From an uncultured Paenibacillus sp. (GTDB taxonomy: Bacteria; Bacillota; Bacilli; Paenibacillales; Paenibacillaceae), in NCBI GenBank assembly GCA_937895345.1, contig CALAWP010000054.1, positions 31,993 to 95,992 on the forward strand: 64,000 nt of DNA, in the 5' to 3' direction. The translations under genes were made by a program, and so were the position numbers. Positions 8,735-16,749 of this stretch are shown here, piece by piece (the first letter of the stretch is position 1; every line of letters begins with the position of its first letter). The notes beneath the pieces are model-generated. The model was not told the DNA's origin. It made no database searches and was given only the letters and a program-made list of their open reading frames with translations.

Positions 8735-11716
8735 TTATTGCGGCAGCCCGAATTCTTTGCGCTTCGCGCGAATCTCTTCATGCATAAACTCCACGTATTC
8801 CACAATCGTCTCGCGAGGCTCCGCCTTCTCGCCCGGAATCCGGATGCCGACGAAATTTTGATCCGCGCTGTTGACGACGACCTTGTAGAAGGCGTTCAGC
8901 AGGTGACGGCCGGTAAAGTAACCGCCCGGCACTTCCGGTATGCCCTTCACCGAATCGAACTGCTCCTTCAAATTCTCGTAATCGGTTACCGGCCACGGCA
9001 AGCTGTCCAGCGCGTTAATGTTGGCCGTCGGATAGCGGGCGGCCGCTCCCATCAAGCTTTCCATCTCGCGTCCGTAAGCCGTCTGGGTCTCGTCGCTCGT
9101 CCACCATTTCATGAACTGCCAGGCCGCGTCCTTGTCTTCCGCGCTCTCGAGCAGGATCGTCGCGCTTCCGCCGCTCGGCACGGAACGGTCGAGCGAGCCG
9201 TCCTCCTTCACCGTGCCCGGCACGGGAACGAATCCCCACAGCCCGCGAATTTCCGGCGCAAATACGGTCAGCTGGTTATACGTCGTATAATCGGCGATGC
9301 CAATCGGCATTTCTCCCGTCCGGAACCGGTTCGGGAAATCGAACTCTCTTTCCAGCTTGTAATCCGTATAAAACTCGGTCCAAGTCTTGAACGTTTCGAT
9401 GCCGATCTTCGAATCGAGATCGGACTCCTTGCCGTCGTTCCGGTAAAACTGGCCGCCGTTCTGCAGCAGCAGCGTGGCGTACATGGAGTTCGGCGGAATG
9501 TTCTCTCCCGGATATTGGGGCTGCAGCACGAGCGGCATCCCGAAGCTCATATGGTTTTTGTTCAATACCGCGAACAGCTTCTTGATATCTTCCCACGTAT
9601 TGGGAACTTCAAGCCCGAGCTCGTTCAATATATCCTTCCGGTAAAACAGCATGTTGAACGTTTGCGTTTCCGGCAGCGCGTATACGCCGTCCTGGTACTG
9701 ATAAGGGACCATCGCGCTCGGACGGAACCGCCGCTCCACTTCCTCGAAGTCCTCGAATTGGGTCAAATCCGCCACGGCGTTCCTCATCGCGTAGTTGACG
9801 GGGATGTCGTTGCCGATTTGCATCGCCACGTCCGGTCCTTGTCCCGCCAGCGTCGCCGGCAGCAGCGTCTGCATCTGGACGAGCTTCAGATTGACCGAAA
9901 TGCCGGTCTGCGGCGTAAACGTCTCGTCGATCATCGCCTTCAGCGTATTCGCCTGGTCGCGTCCGCTTCCGATCCATACCGTAACCGAACGCTCCTCGCC
10001 TTTCTCCGCGACGTTGCCGATCTGGTTATAGTCGATAAAGAAGGAATAGGCGAAGGTCGACAATTCATGCTTCAGATTGGGCCAAAAGCCCGCTCCCGTC
10101 TTCGGCAGCTTCTTGTCCGGCGAAGCGACATAAATTTCGTCGATTTCAAGCGGCATCTCCCGGGCCTGCAGCAGCCAGGTGCCGAGGCCGCCGGTATTCG
10201 TCTTGTACGAGCCCAGCCGTCTTGGAATCGTCTCCGGCTCCTCCACCATTTCGTCCAGCTGAACCGCCATCGTCTTAAGCAGCGCCTCGGAGTCGCCGCT
10301 GCCGCCCGACAGCTCGCGCAGCTGCTTGCTGACCCGCTTCAGCCTCTCGCTCTCGCGCTCGAACGTTTCGAGCAGATCCGGAATTTGCTGCTCGACGCGG
10401 TAATCCCGGAATTGGTCCGGCGCGGAGCCGGTAATCATCAATATTTTGCGGTACATGGCGTTCAGCGCGAACAGGCTTTCCTCGACCTGGCGGATCAGCT
10501 CGGCGAATTCGCCCAGCGTCGTCTCGAGCCGAAGCACATGCTTGCCCTCCTCCAAATAGAACAAGTAAGGCTCCTTGCCGCCCATGACGTCTATCCGATA
10601 GTCGTTGCCGTACCGGAACGGCACCCGCTCCATCTCGCGAAACGGAACTTCCCCGTCGATCGTCAGCTTGCGGGTGGAATAAATGCCCCGGACAAAATTT
10701 TGCTGCGCCTTGAAGGCGATTTTGTACAGGCCCGTTTCCGGCACGTCGATTTCCCATTCGATCCATTCGCCCGGAATGCGCCAGTTCAGGCCGCCGATCG
10801 TATTGACCCTCGTCTGGGATGGGCTGTATGGGGTAACGGCCGGGCTAGAACGCTCCGTCTGCGGGTAAAGCGTCGGCGAAGACTTGGCGGTCGCGTGCTC
10901 GCCCTGCACGATGATCAGATGACCGCTCGTTTCCGCGTAACCTTCGTTCCGGTAACGCTTCACCTCTTCCTCATAAGGCAGAGCTTCCGGCTGGCGGTGC
11001 AGCTTCAGCTGACGGATCGCCATCGGCTCCTTCTGGGACACGAGCGTCAGCGTATGCTCGCCCGCCGTCAGATAGAACTGGAACGGCTTTTCGTAATACC
11101 CTTCCGAATCCTTGAACAGCGCTTCGCGCCATTCCGGATTTTCCTTTTGCCTGGGCCGAAGCTCGTTGCCGCGGTTGTCGCGCTTCACCTCGTCCAGCTC
11201 GTTGTCCCATACCCGGTCGAACTGCAAATAAGCCGCTTCTTCGAAGGGGACCTCCCCGTCGATCAGGAGCGAGCGGACAATGCTGGAGCTTTTGCCTTCC
11301 ACCGGATAATACAAGATCGATATATGGTAGAGTCCCTCCTCCGGGACATTCACTTTCCACTCCACGGAACCTTGCTCTCCGGTAATGAGAGTCGTCCCCT
11401 CCATCCCCTCAAACTGCTGCGCCGTATCGAATCCTTCTCCTTCTGTGCGGGCATAGTCCGAAGCCTCTACGATAATTTCGAGGTTCGGCTCGTTGGCGCC
11501 CGCGTGCCCGGACGAATATTCGGCATAGTCCAATCCGTCCATGATCATTTGAAACAAGCTGTCGGCATCCACTCCCCAATCCGAGCTGTCCGCGGACGTA
11601 GCCGCGCCGTTCTCGTTCTCGGCCGAGACCAAAGGGACGGAAGCCGGCAAACCGAATGCCAGCGCGAAACACAAACCTGCAAGGACGGCGCGTGCCAACC
11701 GACTTTTTTTCTTCAC
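8735..11716 (-). CDS. Very large solute-binding protein with N-terminal lectin-like domains
   Basis: A protein of 993 residues, against about 430 for an ordinary binding protein. The GTG start at 11716 follows GGGAGGAGG at a 7-base distance; an ATG-led reading 27 codons longer would swallow this site. After a signal peptide (KKKSRLARAVLAGLCFALA) come two beta-sandwich-like domains (about 65-245 and 255-415) with carbohydrate-module features such as GSVEWKVNVPEEGLYHISI and GEWIEWEIDVPETGLYKIAF. A helical stretch follows (about 420-510), then a periplasmic-binding-fold domain from about 570 to the end (VTVWIGSGRDQANTLKAM). No lipobox cysteine follows the signal peptide, so it is either released or held by its uncleaved helix. 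A direct glycan-capture role is inferred. Confidence 0.85.
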   Translation of the reverse strand: MKKKSRLARAVLAGLCFALAFGLPASVPLVSAENENGAATSADSSDWGVDADSLFQMIMDGLDYAEYSSGHAGANEPNLEIIVEASDYARTEGEGFDTAQQFEGMEGTTLITGEQGSVEWKVNVPEEGLYHISILYYPVEGKSSSIVRSLLIDGEVPFEEAAYLQFDRVWDNELDEVKRDNRGNELRPRQKENPEWREALFKDSEGYYEKPFQFYLTAGEHTLTLVSQKEPMAIRQLKLHRQPEALPYEEEVKRYRNEGYAETSGHLIIVQGEHATAKSSPTLYPQTERSSPAVTPYSPSQTRVNTIGGLNWRIPGEWIEWEIDVPETGLYKIAFKAQQNFVRGIYSTRKLTIDGEVPFREMERVPFRYGNDYRIDVMGGKEPYLFYLEEGKHVLRLETTLGEFAELIRQVEESLFALNAMYRKILMITGSAPDQFRDYRVEQQIPDLLETFERESERLKRVSKQLRELSGGSGDSEALLKTMAVQLDEMVEEPETIPRRLGSYKTNTGGLGTWLLQAREMPLEIDEIYVASPDKKLPKTGAGFWPNLKHELSTFAYSFFIDYNQIGNVAEKGEERSVTVWIGSGRDQANTLKAMIDETFTPQTGISVNLKLVQMQTLLPATLAGQGPDVAMQIGNDIPVNYAMRNAVADLTQFEDFEEVERRFRPSAMVPYQYQDGVYALPETQTFNMLFYRKDILNELGLEVPNTWEDIKKLFAVLNKNHMSFGMPLVLQPQYPGENIPPNSMYATLLLQNGGQFYRNDGKESDLDSKIGIETFKTWTEFYTDYKLEREFDFPNRFRTGEMPIGIADYTTYNQLTVFAPEIRGLWGFVPVPGTVKEDGSLDRSVPSGGSATILLESAEDKDAAWQFMKWWTSDETQTAYGREMESLMGAAARYPTANINALDSLPWPVTDYENLKEQFDSVKGIPEVPGGYFTGRHLLNAFYKVVVNSADQNFVGIRIPGEKAEPRETIVEYVEFMHEEIRAKRKEFGLPQ

Positions 11717-11775
11717 TGCGAGTCCTCCTCCCAACTTTCGCCGCATGCCGAATAGATAAAGTCCGTTAAACCGGA

Positions 11776-11802
11776 AGGGTGTGCCGTATAGCAGCACACC
11801 CT
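11776..11802 (-). terminator. Hairpin between two solute-binding protein genes, possible attenuator
   Basis: A 9-bp stem (agggtgtgc pairing with gcacaccct) with a 9-base loop lies between the small binding protein gene (stop 11812) and the large one (start 11716). The downstream T-rich tract on the minus strand is poor (TTCCGGTTT), so partial termination or 3' end protection is more likely than a full stop. Such a hairpin would let the first binding protein be made in excess over the rest of the operon. Confidence 0.5.
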
Positions 11803-11811
11803 CCCCGGTTG

Positions 11812-13170
11812 CTATGGATTGGCGACTTTCGCCAGCGCGTCCTGCGCGGCTTGTTTATGACTTTCTACTGTTGCCGTTACCGATTTGTTATTTTTAATAA
11901 TATCGTCCAGGATGGCGTAGAACGGATAATCCGGAATGCCCTCTTCGACGGAAATTTTGCCCGTCCCGTTAATGTGCTCTAGAGCAAATTGAATGTCGCG
12001 CTCCGTTTTGTAGCGGGCTTCCAGCCAATCCTGCCCTACATATTCCTCCGTTGGCGGAACGTTGCGCATTTCTTCGAAAATGTGATAGACGATTGCCGGA
12101 TCCTCGACGCCCTTCGGAATAAACCAGCCGTTCAAAGAGGTGGCGGCGTACGTATGCTGGCCGTCGGATTGCGGACCTGCCGGAATCGGCACGACGCCGG
12201 CTTCGAACGTCAGATCTCCGACGCTCCAATCATACTGGATGGACATGGCCACATCGCCGTCCTTGAACGTATTGATTTCATCCCAGGCCATTTTATCGCC
12301 TGTTTTGACTTTGTTTACGTTTTCAACATTGACAAGGCGGTTGACGAATTCCAGCGTTTCGATCATTCTCGGATCGGTGGACATATCCGTCATCGTGGCG
12401 TCGTCTACGAACGCCACGCCGTTGGAAGCGCCGAAGTGGCGCGCCATGTCGGCCGGCCAGCCGGAAATGCCCCAAGTGTCGTTTTTGCCGTCGTTGTTCG
12501 TATCGCGGGTTGCGGCTTTGGCCAGCTCCAAATATTTGTCCCAGGTCCACTCGCCCCGGTCGAACAAGTCTTGCGGATCTTCCAGGCCAAGCTGCTTGAA
12601 CAGCTCGCGGTTATAGTGAACGCCGACGATGGCCACACCCGGCGGCCAGAAGGCGTATTCGCCGCCGCCGAGCGGAGGCAGCTTCGTTACCAGCTTCTGC
12701 TCGTTGTTAATGTCGTTTGCCGATGTGGTGAACTCGCTAAGCGGCAGGAGAAGCCCAGATTTGACGGGCACTATCGCGCGTTTGTATTCCAGTACGACAA
12801 CATCGGCAAACGGTTCGCCTGAGAGCACGGATGTCGTTAATTTCTCATGATGTTCTTCGAAAGGAGTGGTGATGAATTCGAATTTGAAATTGTACGCTTT
12901 CTCCAGCTCCGCCATCTTGTCGAGCCGCGCAATTTCGTTGGCAGTTTCTCCCTTCGGCTTCTCGTCCTCCCACCAGGTTGCGATGCGGATCGTTCTTCCG
13001 CCGAGGTCGATCGGCTCCGGCGCTTCCGTCTCTTCGGGCGCAGCGGTCGGATCCGGCGCGTTCGTCGGACCGGAGTTCCCCGGCGAGTTCCCGCCGCCCC
13101 CTCCGCTGCAAGCGGTTACAACAAGCGTCAAAGCCAACAGCAAGGTTGAAAGCCATTTCGTTTTTTTCAT
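11812..13170 (-). CDS. Extracellular solute-binding lipoprotein, family 1 type
   Basis: A 452-residue sugar-binding protein of an ABC importer. The ATG at 13170 follows GGGAGG at a 7-base distance; an in-frame start 5 codons earlier lacks a site. The signal peptide KKTKWLSTLLLALTLVVTAC ends in a lipobox with lipid-attached Cys21, followed by a Gly/Ser/Pro-rich linker. The mature domain shows family-1 binding protein patterns (IRIATWWEDEKP, FADVVVLEYKRA, WDKYLELAKAA). It is the first gene of the long operon. A TTGACT-17-TATTAT promoter and a perfect cre match lie in the 338 bases upstream. Confidence 0.93.
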   Translation of the reverse strand: MKKTKWLSTLLLALTLVVTACSGGGGGNSPGNSGPTNAPDPTAAPEETEAPEPIDLGGRTIRIATWWEDEKPKGETANEIARLDKMAELEKAYNFKFEFITTPFEEHHEKLTTSVLSGEPFADVVVLEYKRAIVPVKSGLLLPLSEFTTSANDINNEQKLVTKLPPLGGGEYAFWPPGVAIVGVHYNRELFKQLGLEDPQDLFDRGEWTWDKYLELAKAATRDTNNDGKNDTWGISGWPADMARHFGASNGVAFVDDATMTDMSTDPRMIETLEFVNRLVNVENVNKVKTGDKMAWDEINTFKDGDVAMSIQYDWSVGDLTFEAGVVPIPAGPQSDGQHTYAATSLNGWFIPKGVEDPAIVYHIFEEMRNVPPTEEYVGQDWLEARYKTERDIQFALEHINGTGKISVEEGIPDYPFYAILDDIIKNNKSVTATVESHKQAAQDALAKVANP

Positions 13171-13249
13171 TTGCAATCCTCCCAATTTGGTTTTGAGTCG
13201 AAGTTAAGCCTTTCTCATACTGCCCCTTTTTTCGTTGCAACCCCTTACA

Positions 13250-13263
13250 AGTAAACGCTTACA
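13250..13263 (-). promoter_or_regulatory. cre (CcpA) operator, perfect consensus
   Basis: On the minus strand TGTAAGCGTTTACT matches the Bacillus cre consensus TGWAARCGYTWNCW at all 14 positions. It lies about 70 bases downstream of the predicted transcription start and 80 bases before the start codon of the solute-binding protein. A CcpA roadblock is expected there. The local LacI-type regulator could also use this kind of palindrome. Confidence 0.75.
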
Positions 13264-13333
13264 ACCCCCTTTTAAAAAATAGGCGGCCTCGTCATTCTAG
13301 TTGCTCCGCTTAACTTCTGTTGATTACATAACA

Positions 13334-13362
13334 ATAATAACACTATGACCAAAAACAGTCAA
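13334..13362 (-). promoter_or_regulatory. SigA-type promoter for the solute-binding protein/DUF5696 operon
   Basis: The minus strand carries TTGACT (13357-13362), a 17-base spacer and TATTAT (13334-13339). Five of six bases match consensus in each box. The box region is flanked by ACATAAC-type inverted sequences (near 13325-13332 and 13384-13392) that could bind a regulator. Apart from this and the cre site, the rest of the 338-base gap is AT-rich with nothing further recognised. Confidence 0.7.
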
Positions 13363-13508
13363 TATAGATTTTCGTATTATTATTTTGTTATGTGCTTGTT
13401 TTTTCGAAGCGTTATGATGTCTATTATTAAAATTATAGTATCGCCACCAAACCATTAGTACCCCCAAAATTAAAGCATTTTTCCTAAAAATTTCAGCTGC
13501 GCGCAGGT

Positions 13509-14534
13509 TTAGAGCGGTTTGCGCGCATGCTGGTCCCGCATTATAAGCTCTCCCGCGATTAATTTGCGTTCGAACGGCTTGCCGCGGTTCGCCAATCTCC
13601 ACAGCAGCTGGTCGACCGCCCGTTCTCCCAGCCAGCTCTTGTTGATGTCGACCGTCGCCAGGATCGGCTCGTCCTCGTTCGTGTTGTCGAAGCCGGTAAC
13701 GGCGCAATGCTCGGGCACCTGCAGCCCTCTGCGGCGCAGCTCATGCACCATAAACGCCGCATTGGCGTCGTTCGCGCAGACGTAAACCTCCGGCAGCTTG
13801 GCTACCGAAGCCAGCTGCATCAAGATATAAATATCGCTCGCCTCCGGCCCGATCAGCAGCGGGTCCTGGTTCAGCGGGAAGCCGTGCTCTTCGAGCGAGG
13901 ACTTGAAGGCGAGCCAGCGCTCCTGAAAGCTCGGCGCGTCCCGGATATAGCCGACAAACTGATAGCTGCGGTAACCTTTGCTGATCAGCCTGGCCATCAT
14001 TTCCCGCATGCCCGAAGCGTTGTCCGTAAATATGGTGTCGCATTGAAACGCCGGGTCCGCGTGATCCACCATAACGGCCGGGATATCCAATCGGCCGATA
14101 TTGAGCAGGATCGGGGTGGAGATGGTGCCGATCGTAATAATGCCCGTTATCGCCTCCGGATTCAGCAGACTGAACAGGTTGTCGCCGGAAGGCTCGGTGA
14201 CGGTCAGCACGTCGAGCCCGATCCGGTTAAGCCGGTTCGTAATGCCGTCGAACACCGGCCCCCAATAGGACGATTCCCTGTTCTGATACCGAATGTTCGG
14301 AAACAGCACCACAATCGTCCCCGATTGCGGATCCCGCCATTCCGGCTGGAGGGGCGGCTTGGAGGACGCGGGTGCGTCCGGCTGCTTGAAATAGCCGAGC
14401 TGACCCGCCGCCTTCAGTATCGTTTCCCGCGTCTTTTGGCTGACGCCCGGCTTGGAGCTTAAAGCGCGGGACACGGCAAATTTGGATACGCCGACCAGAT
14501 CGGCGATTTCTTGAATCGTGACCTTTTTTCTCAT
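13509..14534 (-). CDS. LacI-family transcriptional regulator
   Basis: A DNA-binding sugar-responsive regulator (341 residues from this start). The N-terminal helix-turn-helix is MRKKVTIQEIADLVGVSKFA, followed by the hinge region and a two-lobe sugar-binding domain (TIVVLFPNIRYQNRES, then CAVTGFDNTNEDEPILATVD near the C-terminus). I chose the ATG at 14534 because it is the family-typical start. Three more in-frame ATGs at 14546, 14573 and 14600 sit in a triplicated 27-bp unit, each with its own AAGGAAGG, giving N-termini 4, 13 or 22 residues longer. The gene begins shortly after the GH26 stop (14625), so both are probably one transcript, and it likely controls the mannan locus on both sides. 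Confidence 0.9.
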   Translation of the reverse strand: MRKKVTIQEIADLVGVSKFAVSRALSSKPGVSQKTRETILKAAGQLGYFKQPDAPASSKPPLQPEWRDPQSGTIVVLFPNIRYQNRESSYWGPVFDGITNRLNRIGLDVLTVTEPSGDNLFSLLNPEAITGIITIGTISTPILLNIGRLDIPAVMVDHADPAFQCDTIFTDNASGMREMMARLISKGYRSYQFVGYIRDAPSFQERWLAFKSSLEEHGFPLNQDPLLIGPEASDIYILMQLASVAKLPEVYVCANDANAAFMVHELRRRGLQVPEHCAVTGFDNTNEDEPILATVDINKSWLGERAVDQLLWRLANRGKPFERKLIAGELIMRDQHARKPL

Positions 14535-14537
14535 CAG

Positions 14538-14616
14538 TTGCGTCATCCTTCCTTTTGGACGGTGTTGCGTCATCCTTCCTTTTGGACGGTGTTGCGTCAT
14601 CCTTCCTTTTGGACGG
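14538..14616 (-). repeat. Triplicated 27-bp unit containing ribosome-binding site and start codon
   Basis: Units lie at 14538-14564, 14565-14591 and 14592-14616 (the last incomplete by two bases). On the minus strand each carries CCAAAAGGAAGGATGACGCA. Because 27 is a multiple of three, every copy adds an in-frame ATG plus nine codons (MTQHRPKGR) to the regulator gene. It occupies the space between the GH26 stop and the regulator. Confidence 0.95.
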
Positions 14617-14624
14617 CGCCCGGG

Positions 14625-16055
14625 TCAAAACTCAGGCAGCTCGTCAAGCGTCAGCACATAGTCGTGATTGAGCACATACCGGATGTGCTCCTTGTCGTTC
14701 TGAATGCCGTCGTCGATAAATTCGCCCGTCCAGGTGCAGAACCAGCTCCAATGCGCCTCGTACAGGCGGAGCAGCTCGGGGTCGGGAATCGGCCCGTTTT
14801 CGGTCAGCGCCACCAGCTTTTTGTCCTGTACGAGCCTGACGAGATTGTCGTAGCTGCGGCTGACCGGACCGTAATCGCCGGGCTGCGGATAGGAGTCGAC
14901 GCTGACGATGTCGACCGTATCGTCGCCGGGATACCATTCCGGCCGCTCGGAGTTCCAGATCCAGATTAAGTTGTTAAGCTGATGCACGTTCGTCAGCCGG
15001 TCGTACAGCAGCCTCCAGAGCTCCTTGGCGGGCTCGGGCCCTTTGGCTCCCCACCAGAACCATCCTCCCTCGGCTTCGTGAAGAGGTCGCCACAGTACGG
15101 GAACCCGCGCTTCCTGCAGCCGCTTCAGCTGCCCTGCGATCACGTCGATATCCCGGATGATCAGCCGGTATTCCTCCGACTCCGGGTCCGCCAGCGCCTT
15201 CTCGACGTCGAACGAGCTGCCTTCGGTATAAAACCCTCTCCACCACGGCTGCTCCTCGGAATCGAACAGTCCCGACGGCGCGTTCCAATGCCAGGCGAAC
15301 GTGACGATGCCGCCCATTTCATGCCACTTTATCGCGTTTTCTACTTCTTCGGACTTCGATCCCCGCTCGGCTCTGGTCGGCGAATATTCGATCAGGTCAA
15401 AGCCCGCGACGGCAGGAAACTTCCCGTAGTTCCAATTCAGCCGCAGCGCGTCCATGTAAGTCTGCTGCCCCGACAAAATCGATTTGCCGTATTGATCGAC
15501 CAGAAACTTGTGAAGCGCCAGCGCCTCCTCGGAAGCATCCGGATTGACCAGCTTATTTTCCACCGCGTGCGCCGGCCTCGGCGCCGCCTTGCGGATCGAG
15601 ACATAATCGAGATCGTACCAGCCCCAATACGAGGCAAACCCGATCTCGTTGGCGCCTTCATTCAGCAGCACCTTGCCTGCATACGTTTCCGCAAACGTCT
15701 CCGATGCTGCCAGCGGCAAGTCGCCGAACGGCTTGCCGTTCAGGGACAGCCTGGACACCTTGTCTCCGCCGGCGCTTCTGTAGCCGACCGTCAATTCGTA
15801 CAAGCCTTCCTCCGGCGCATCAACCCGAATGGCCAACGCATCCGTATCGCTGTCAAAGCCCGTTACATATCCCGTGCCGGAGCTGCCGGCTTCGGAAGGG
15901 GCCGCTTCCACTCCGTTCATCACGCCGGTTTCCGCTTCGAATACAAGCGCCGGCGCTTCCTTCGGTTCCCCGGAGCATGCGGCCAGGCTGCACGCCGCGA
16001 AACATGCCGTTAACGCCGTTATTCCATTTCTGATGCCTATCGCAACCGCCTCCAT
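14625..16055 (-). CDS. GH26 beta-mannanase-type lipoprotein
   Basis: Cell-surface glycoside hydrolase of 476 residues. It has a lipoprotein signal (ITALTACFAACSLAAC, lipid-attached Cys27), a CBM35-like beta-sandwich at about 35-155 (FEAETGVMNGVEA, then SYWGWYDLDYVSI), and a GH26 barrel from about 180. The acid/base is E327 in WRPLHEAEGGWFWWG and the nucleophile E419 in LVALTENG, both in the expected GH26 contexts. The substrate is most likely beta-mannan. The start is uncertain: ATG at 16055 lacks a clear ribosome site, and the TTG at 16073 lies inside a cre-like palindrome. It is transcribed with the LacI-type gene that follows. Confidence 0.88.
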   Translation of the reverse strand: MEAVAIGIRNGITALTACFAACSLAACSGEPKEAPALVFEAETGVMNGVEAAPSEAGSSGTGYVTGFDSDTDALAIRVDAPEEGLYELTVGYRSAGGDKVSRLSLNGKPFGDLPLAASETFAETYAGKVLLNEGANEIGFASYWGWYDLDYVSIRKAAPRPAHAVENKLVNPDASEEALALHKFLVDQYGKSILSGQQTYMDALRLNWNYGKFPAVAGFDLIEYSPTRAERGSKSEEVENAIKWHEMGGIVTFAWHWNAPSGLFDSEEQPWWRGFYTEGSSFDVEKALADPESEEYRLIIRDIDVIAGQLKRLQEARVPVLWRPLHEAEGGWFWWGAKGPEPAKELWRLLYDRLTNVHQLNNLIWIWNSERPEWYPGDDTVDIVSVDSYPQPGDYGPVSRSYDNLVRLVQDKKLVALTENGPIPDPELLRLYEAHWSWFCTWTGEFIDDGIQNDKEHIRYVLNHDYVLTLDELPEF

Positions 16056-16070
16056 TTCGCAAACGTTTTC

Positions 16071-16084
16071 CAAAAGCGCTTACA
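16071..16084 (-). promoter_or_regulatory. cre/LacI-type operator before GH26
   Basis: Minus-strand TGTAAGCGCTTTTG matches 12 of 14 cre positions and is centred on a perfect AAGCGCTT palindrome. It lies 16-30 bases ahead of the ATG at 16055 and downstream of the predicted promoter. Either CcpA or the adjacent LacI-type protein could bind. Confidence 0.6.
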
Positions 16085-16154
16085 TTTGATCCTAAACATC
16101 AAACCTAGAAAACTTTTTATAACAAATTATTTTGTTTTGTTATTCTATCACTAA

Positions 16155-16182
16155 CTTATACGAAAATGTGGTTTCGCGTCAA
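16155..16182 (-). promoter_or_regulatory. SigA-type promoter for GH26 and the LacI-type regulator
   Basis: The minus strand shows TTGACG (16177-16182), a 16-base spacer and TATAAG (16155-16160). Just downstream lies ATAACAAAACAAAATAAT followed by TTGTTAT. A similar ATAACAAAATAAT element occurs at the solute-binding protein promoter near 13380. Confidence 0.55.
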
Positions 16183-16252
16183 TACCTTCCTCGTCCTCGC
16201 GAGTTATTCGTTTAGCATCCGTTGCGCCGATCCTTTCCGATCCCACAACTTT

Positions 16253-16476
16253 TGAACGATATATCGTTCAAGCTATCGATAGGGCCTTGCCGCTGAGCGA
16301 TTTGATCGATTTATCGTTCGTTACCCCCGTTTGGTCCATGCCGCAGCTTTGATTTGTACGATATATCGTTCATCTGTTTGAATTTGGGCCGTGCATAACG
16401 TTCATTTGAACGATTTATCGTTCATCCCATGGATTGAACCGTGCTGCAGCTTTGATTCGAAACGATATATCGTTCA
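16253..16476. repeat. Array of five 18-bp palindromes on a 52-bp pitch
   Basis: The consensus is TGAACGATATATCGTTCA, a perfect palindrome. Copies lie at 16253-16270 (exact), 16303-16320, 16355-16372, 16407-16424 and 16459-16476; start-to-start distances are 50, 52, 52 and 52. The 32-34-base spacers are also related (a shared GGNCC-NTGC-NGC and TTTGATT pattern), so the true unit is about 52 bp. The array lies upstream of the GH26 promoter and downstream of the oxidase operon terminator. A second, inverted array lies at 23734-23908. Confidence 0.93.
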
Positions 16477-16557
16477 TTATCACCGTATTGGCCTTGCGCC
16501 GTTTCGATCCATTCATGCCGAGATCACAGCGATTCGTTTACCGCCTCGGATTCCGAT

Positions 16558-16595
16558 AAAAAAGAATACCTTCCCCCAGAAGGAAGAAGGTATTC
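16558..16595 (-). terminator. Rho-independent terminator of the cytochrome oxidase operon
   Basis: GAATACCTTC pairs with GAAGGTATTC around a 12-base loop and is followed on the minus strand by TTTTTTATC. It lies about 155 bases after the stop of oxidase subunit I. Confidence 0.85.
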
Positions 16596-16675
16596 CAATC
16601 CATGCAGCTCCAATTCGCGTCGGTCTTGCCCATTCGAGCGCCGTGTCGGAGCGGATGTGCCCCAATGCAAAGGGC

Positions 16676-16741
16676 AGTTACATTAGAGCGACGCCTCCAC
16701 CGCAGAGAATAGTTACACTGGAGCTACGCCCACCGGCGCAG
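16676..16741. repeat. Imperfect direct repeat, two copies, 35-bp period
   Basis: The copies at 16676-16705 and 16711-16741 share AGTTACAYTRGAGCKACGCC and a following CCACCG...GCAG. They are non-coding and lie between the oxidase stop codon and its terminator. Confidence 0.7.
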
Positions 16742-16749
16742 CGATGCGG

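Noticed and set aside
8738..11755. Very long plus-strand frames antisense to genes, such as this 1005-codon one
   Set aside because: They are shadows of GC-rich codon use on the other strand; products are arginine-rich with no ribosome sites or domains.
16253..16476. Short repeats with 34-base spacers, resembling a small CRISPR array
   Set aside because: The spacers are related to one another, the repeat is an 18-bp palindrome, and no cas gene is present, so it is a 52-bp repeat family.
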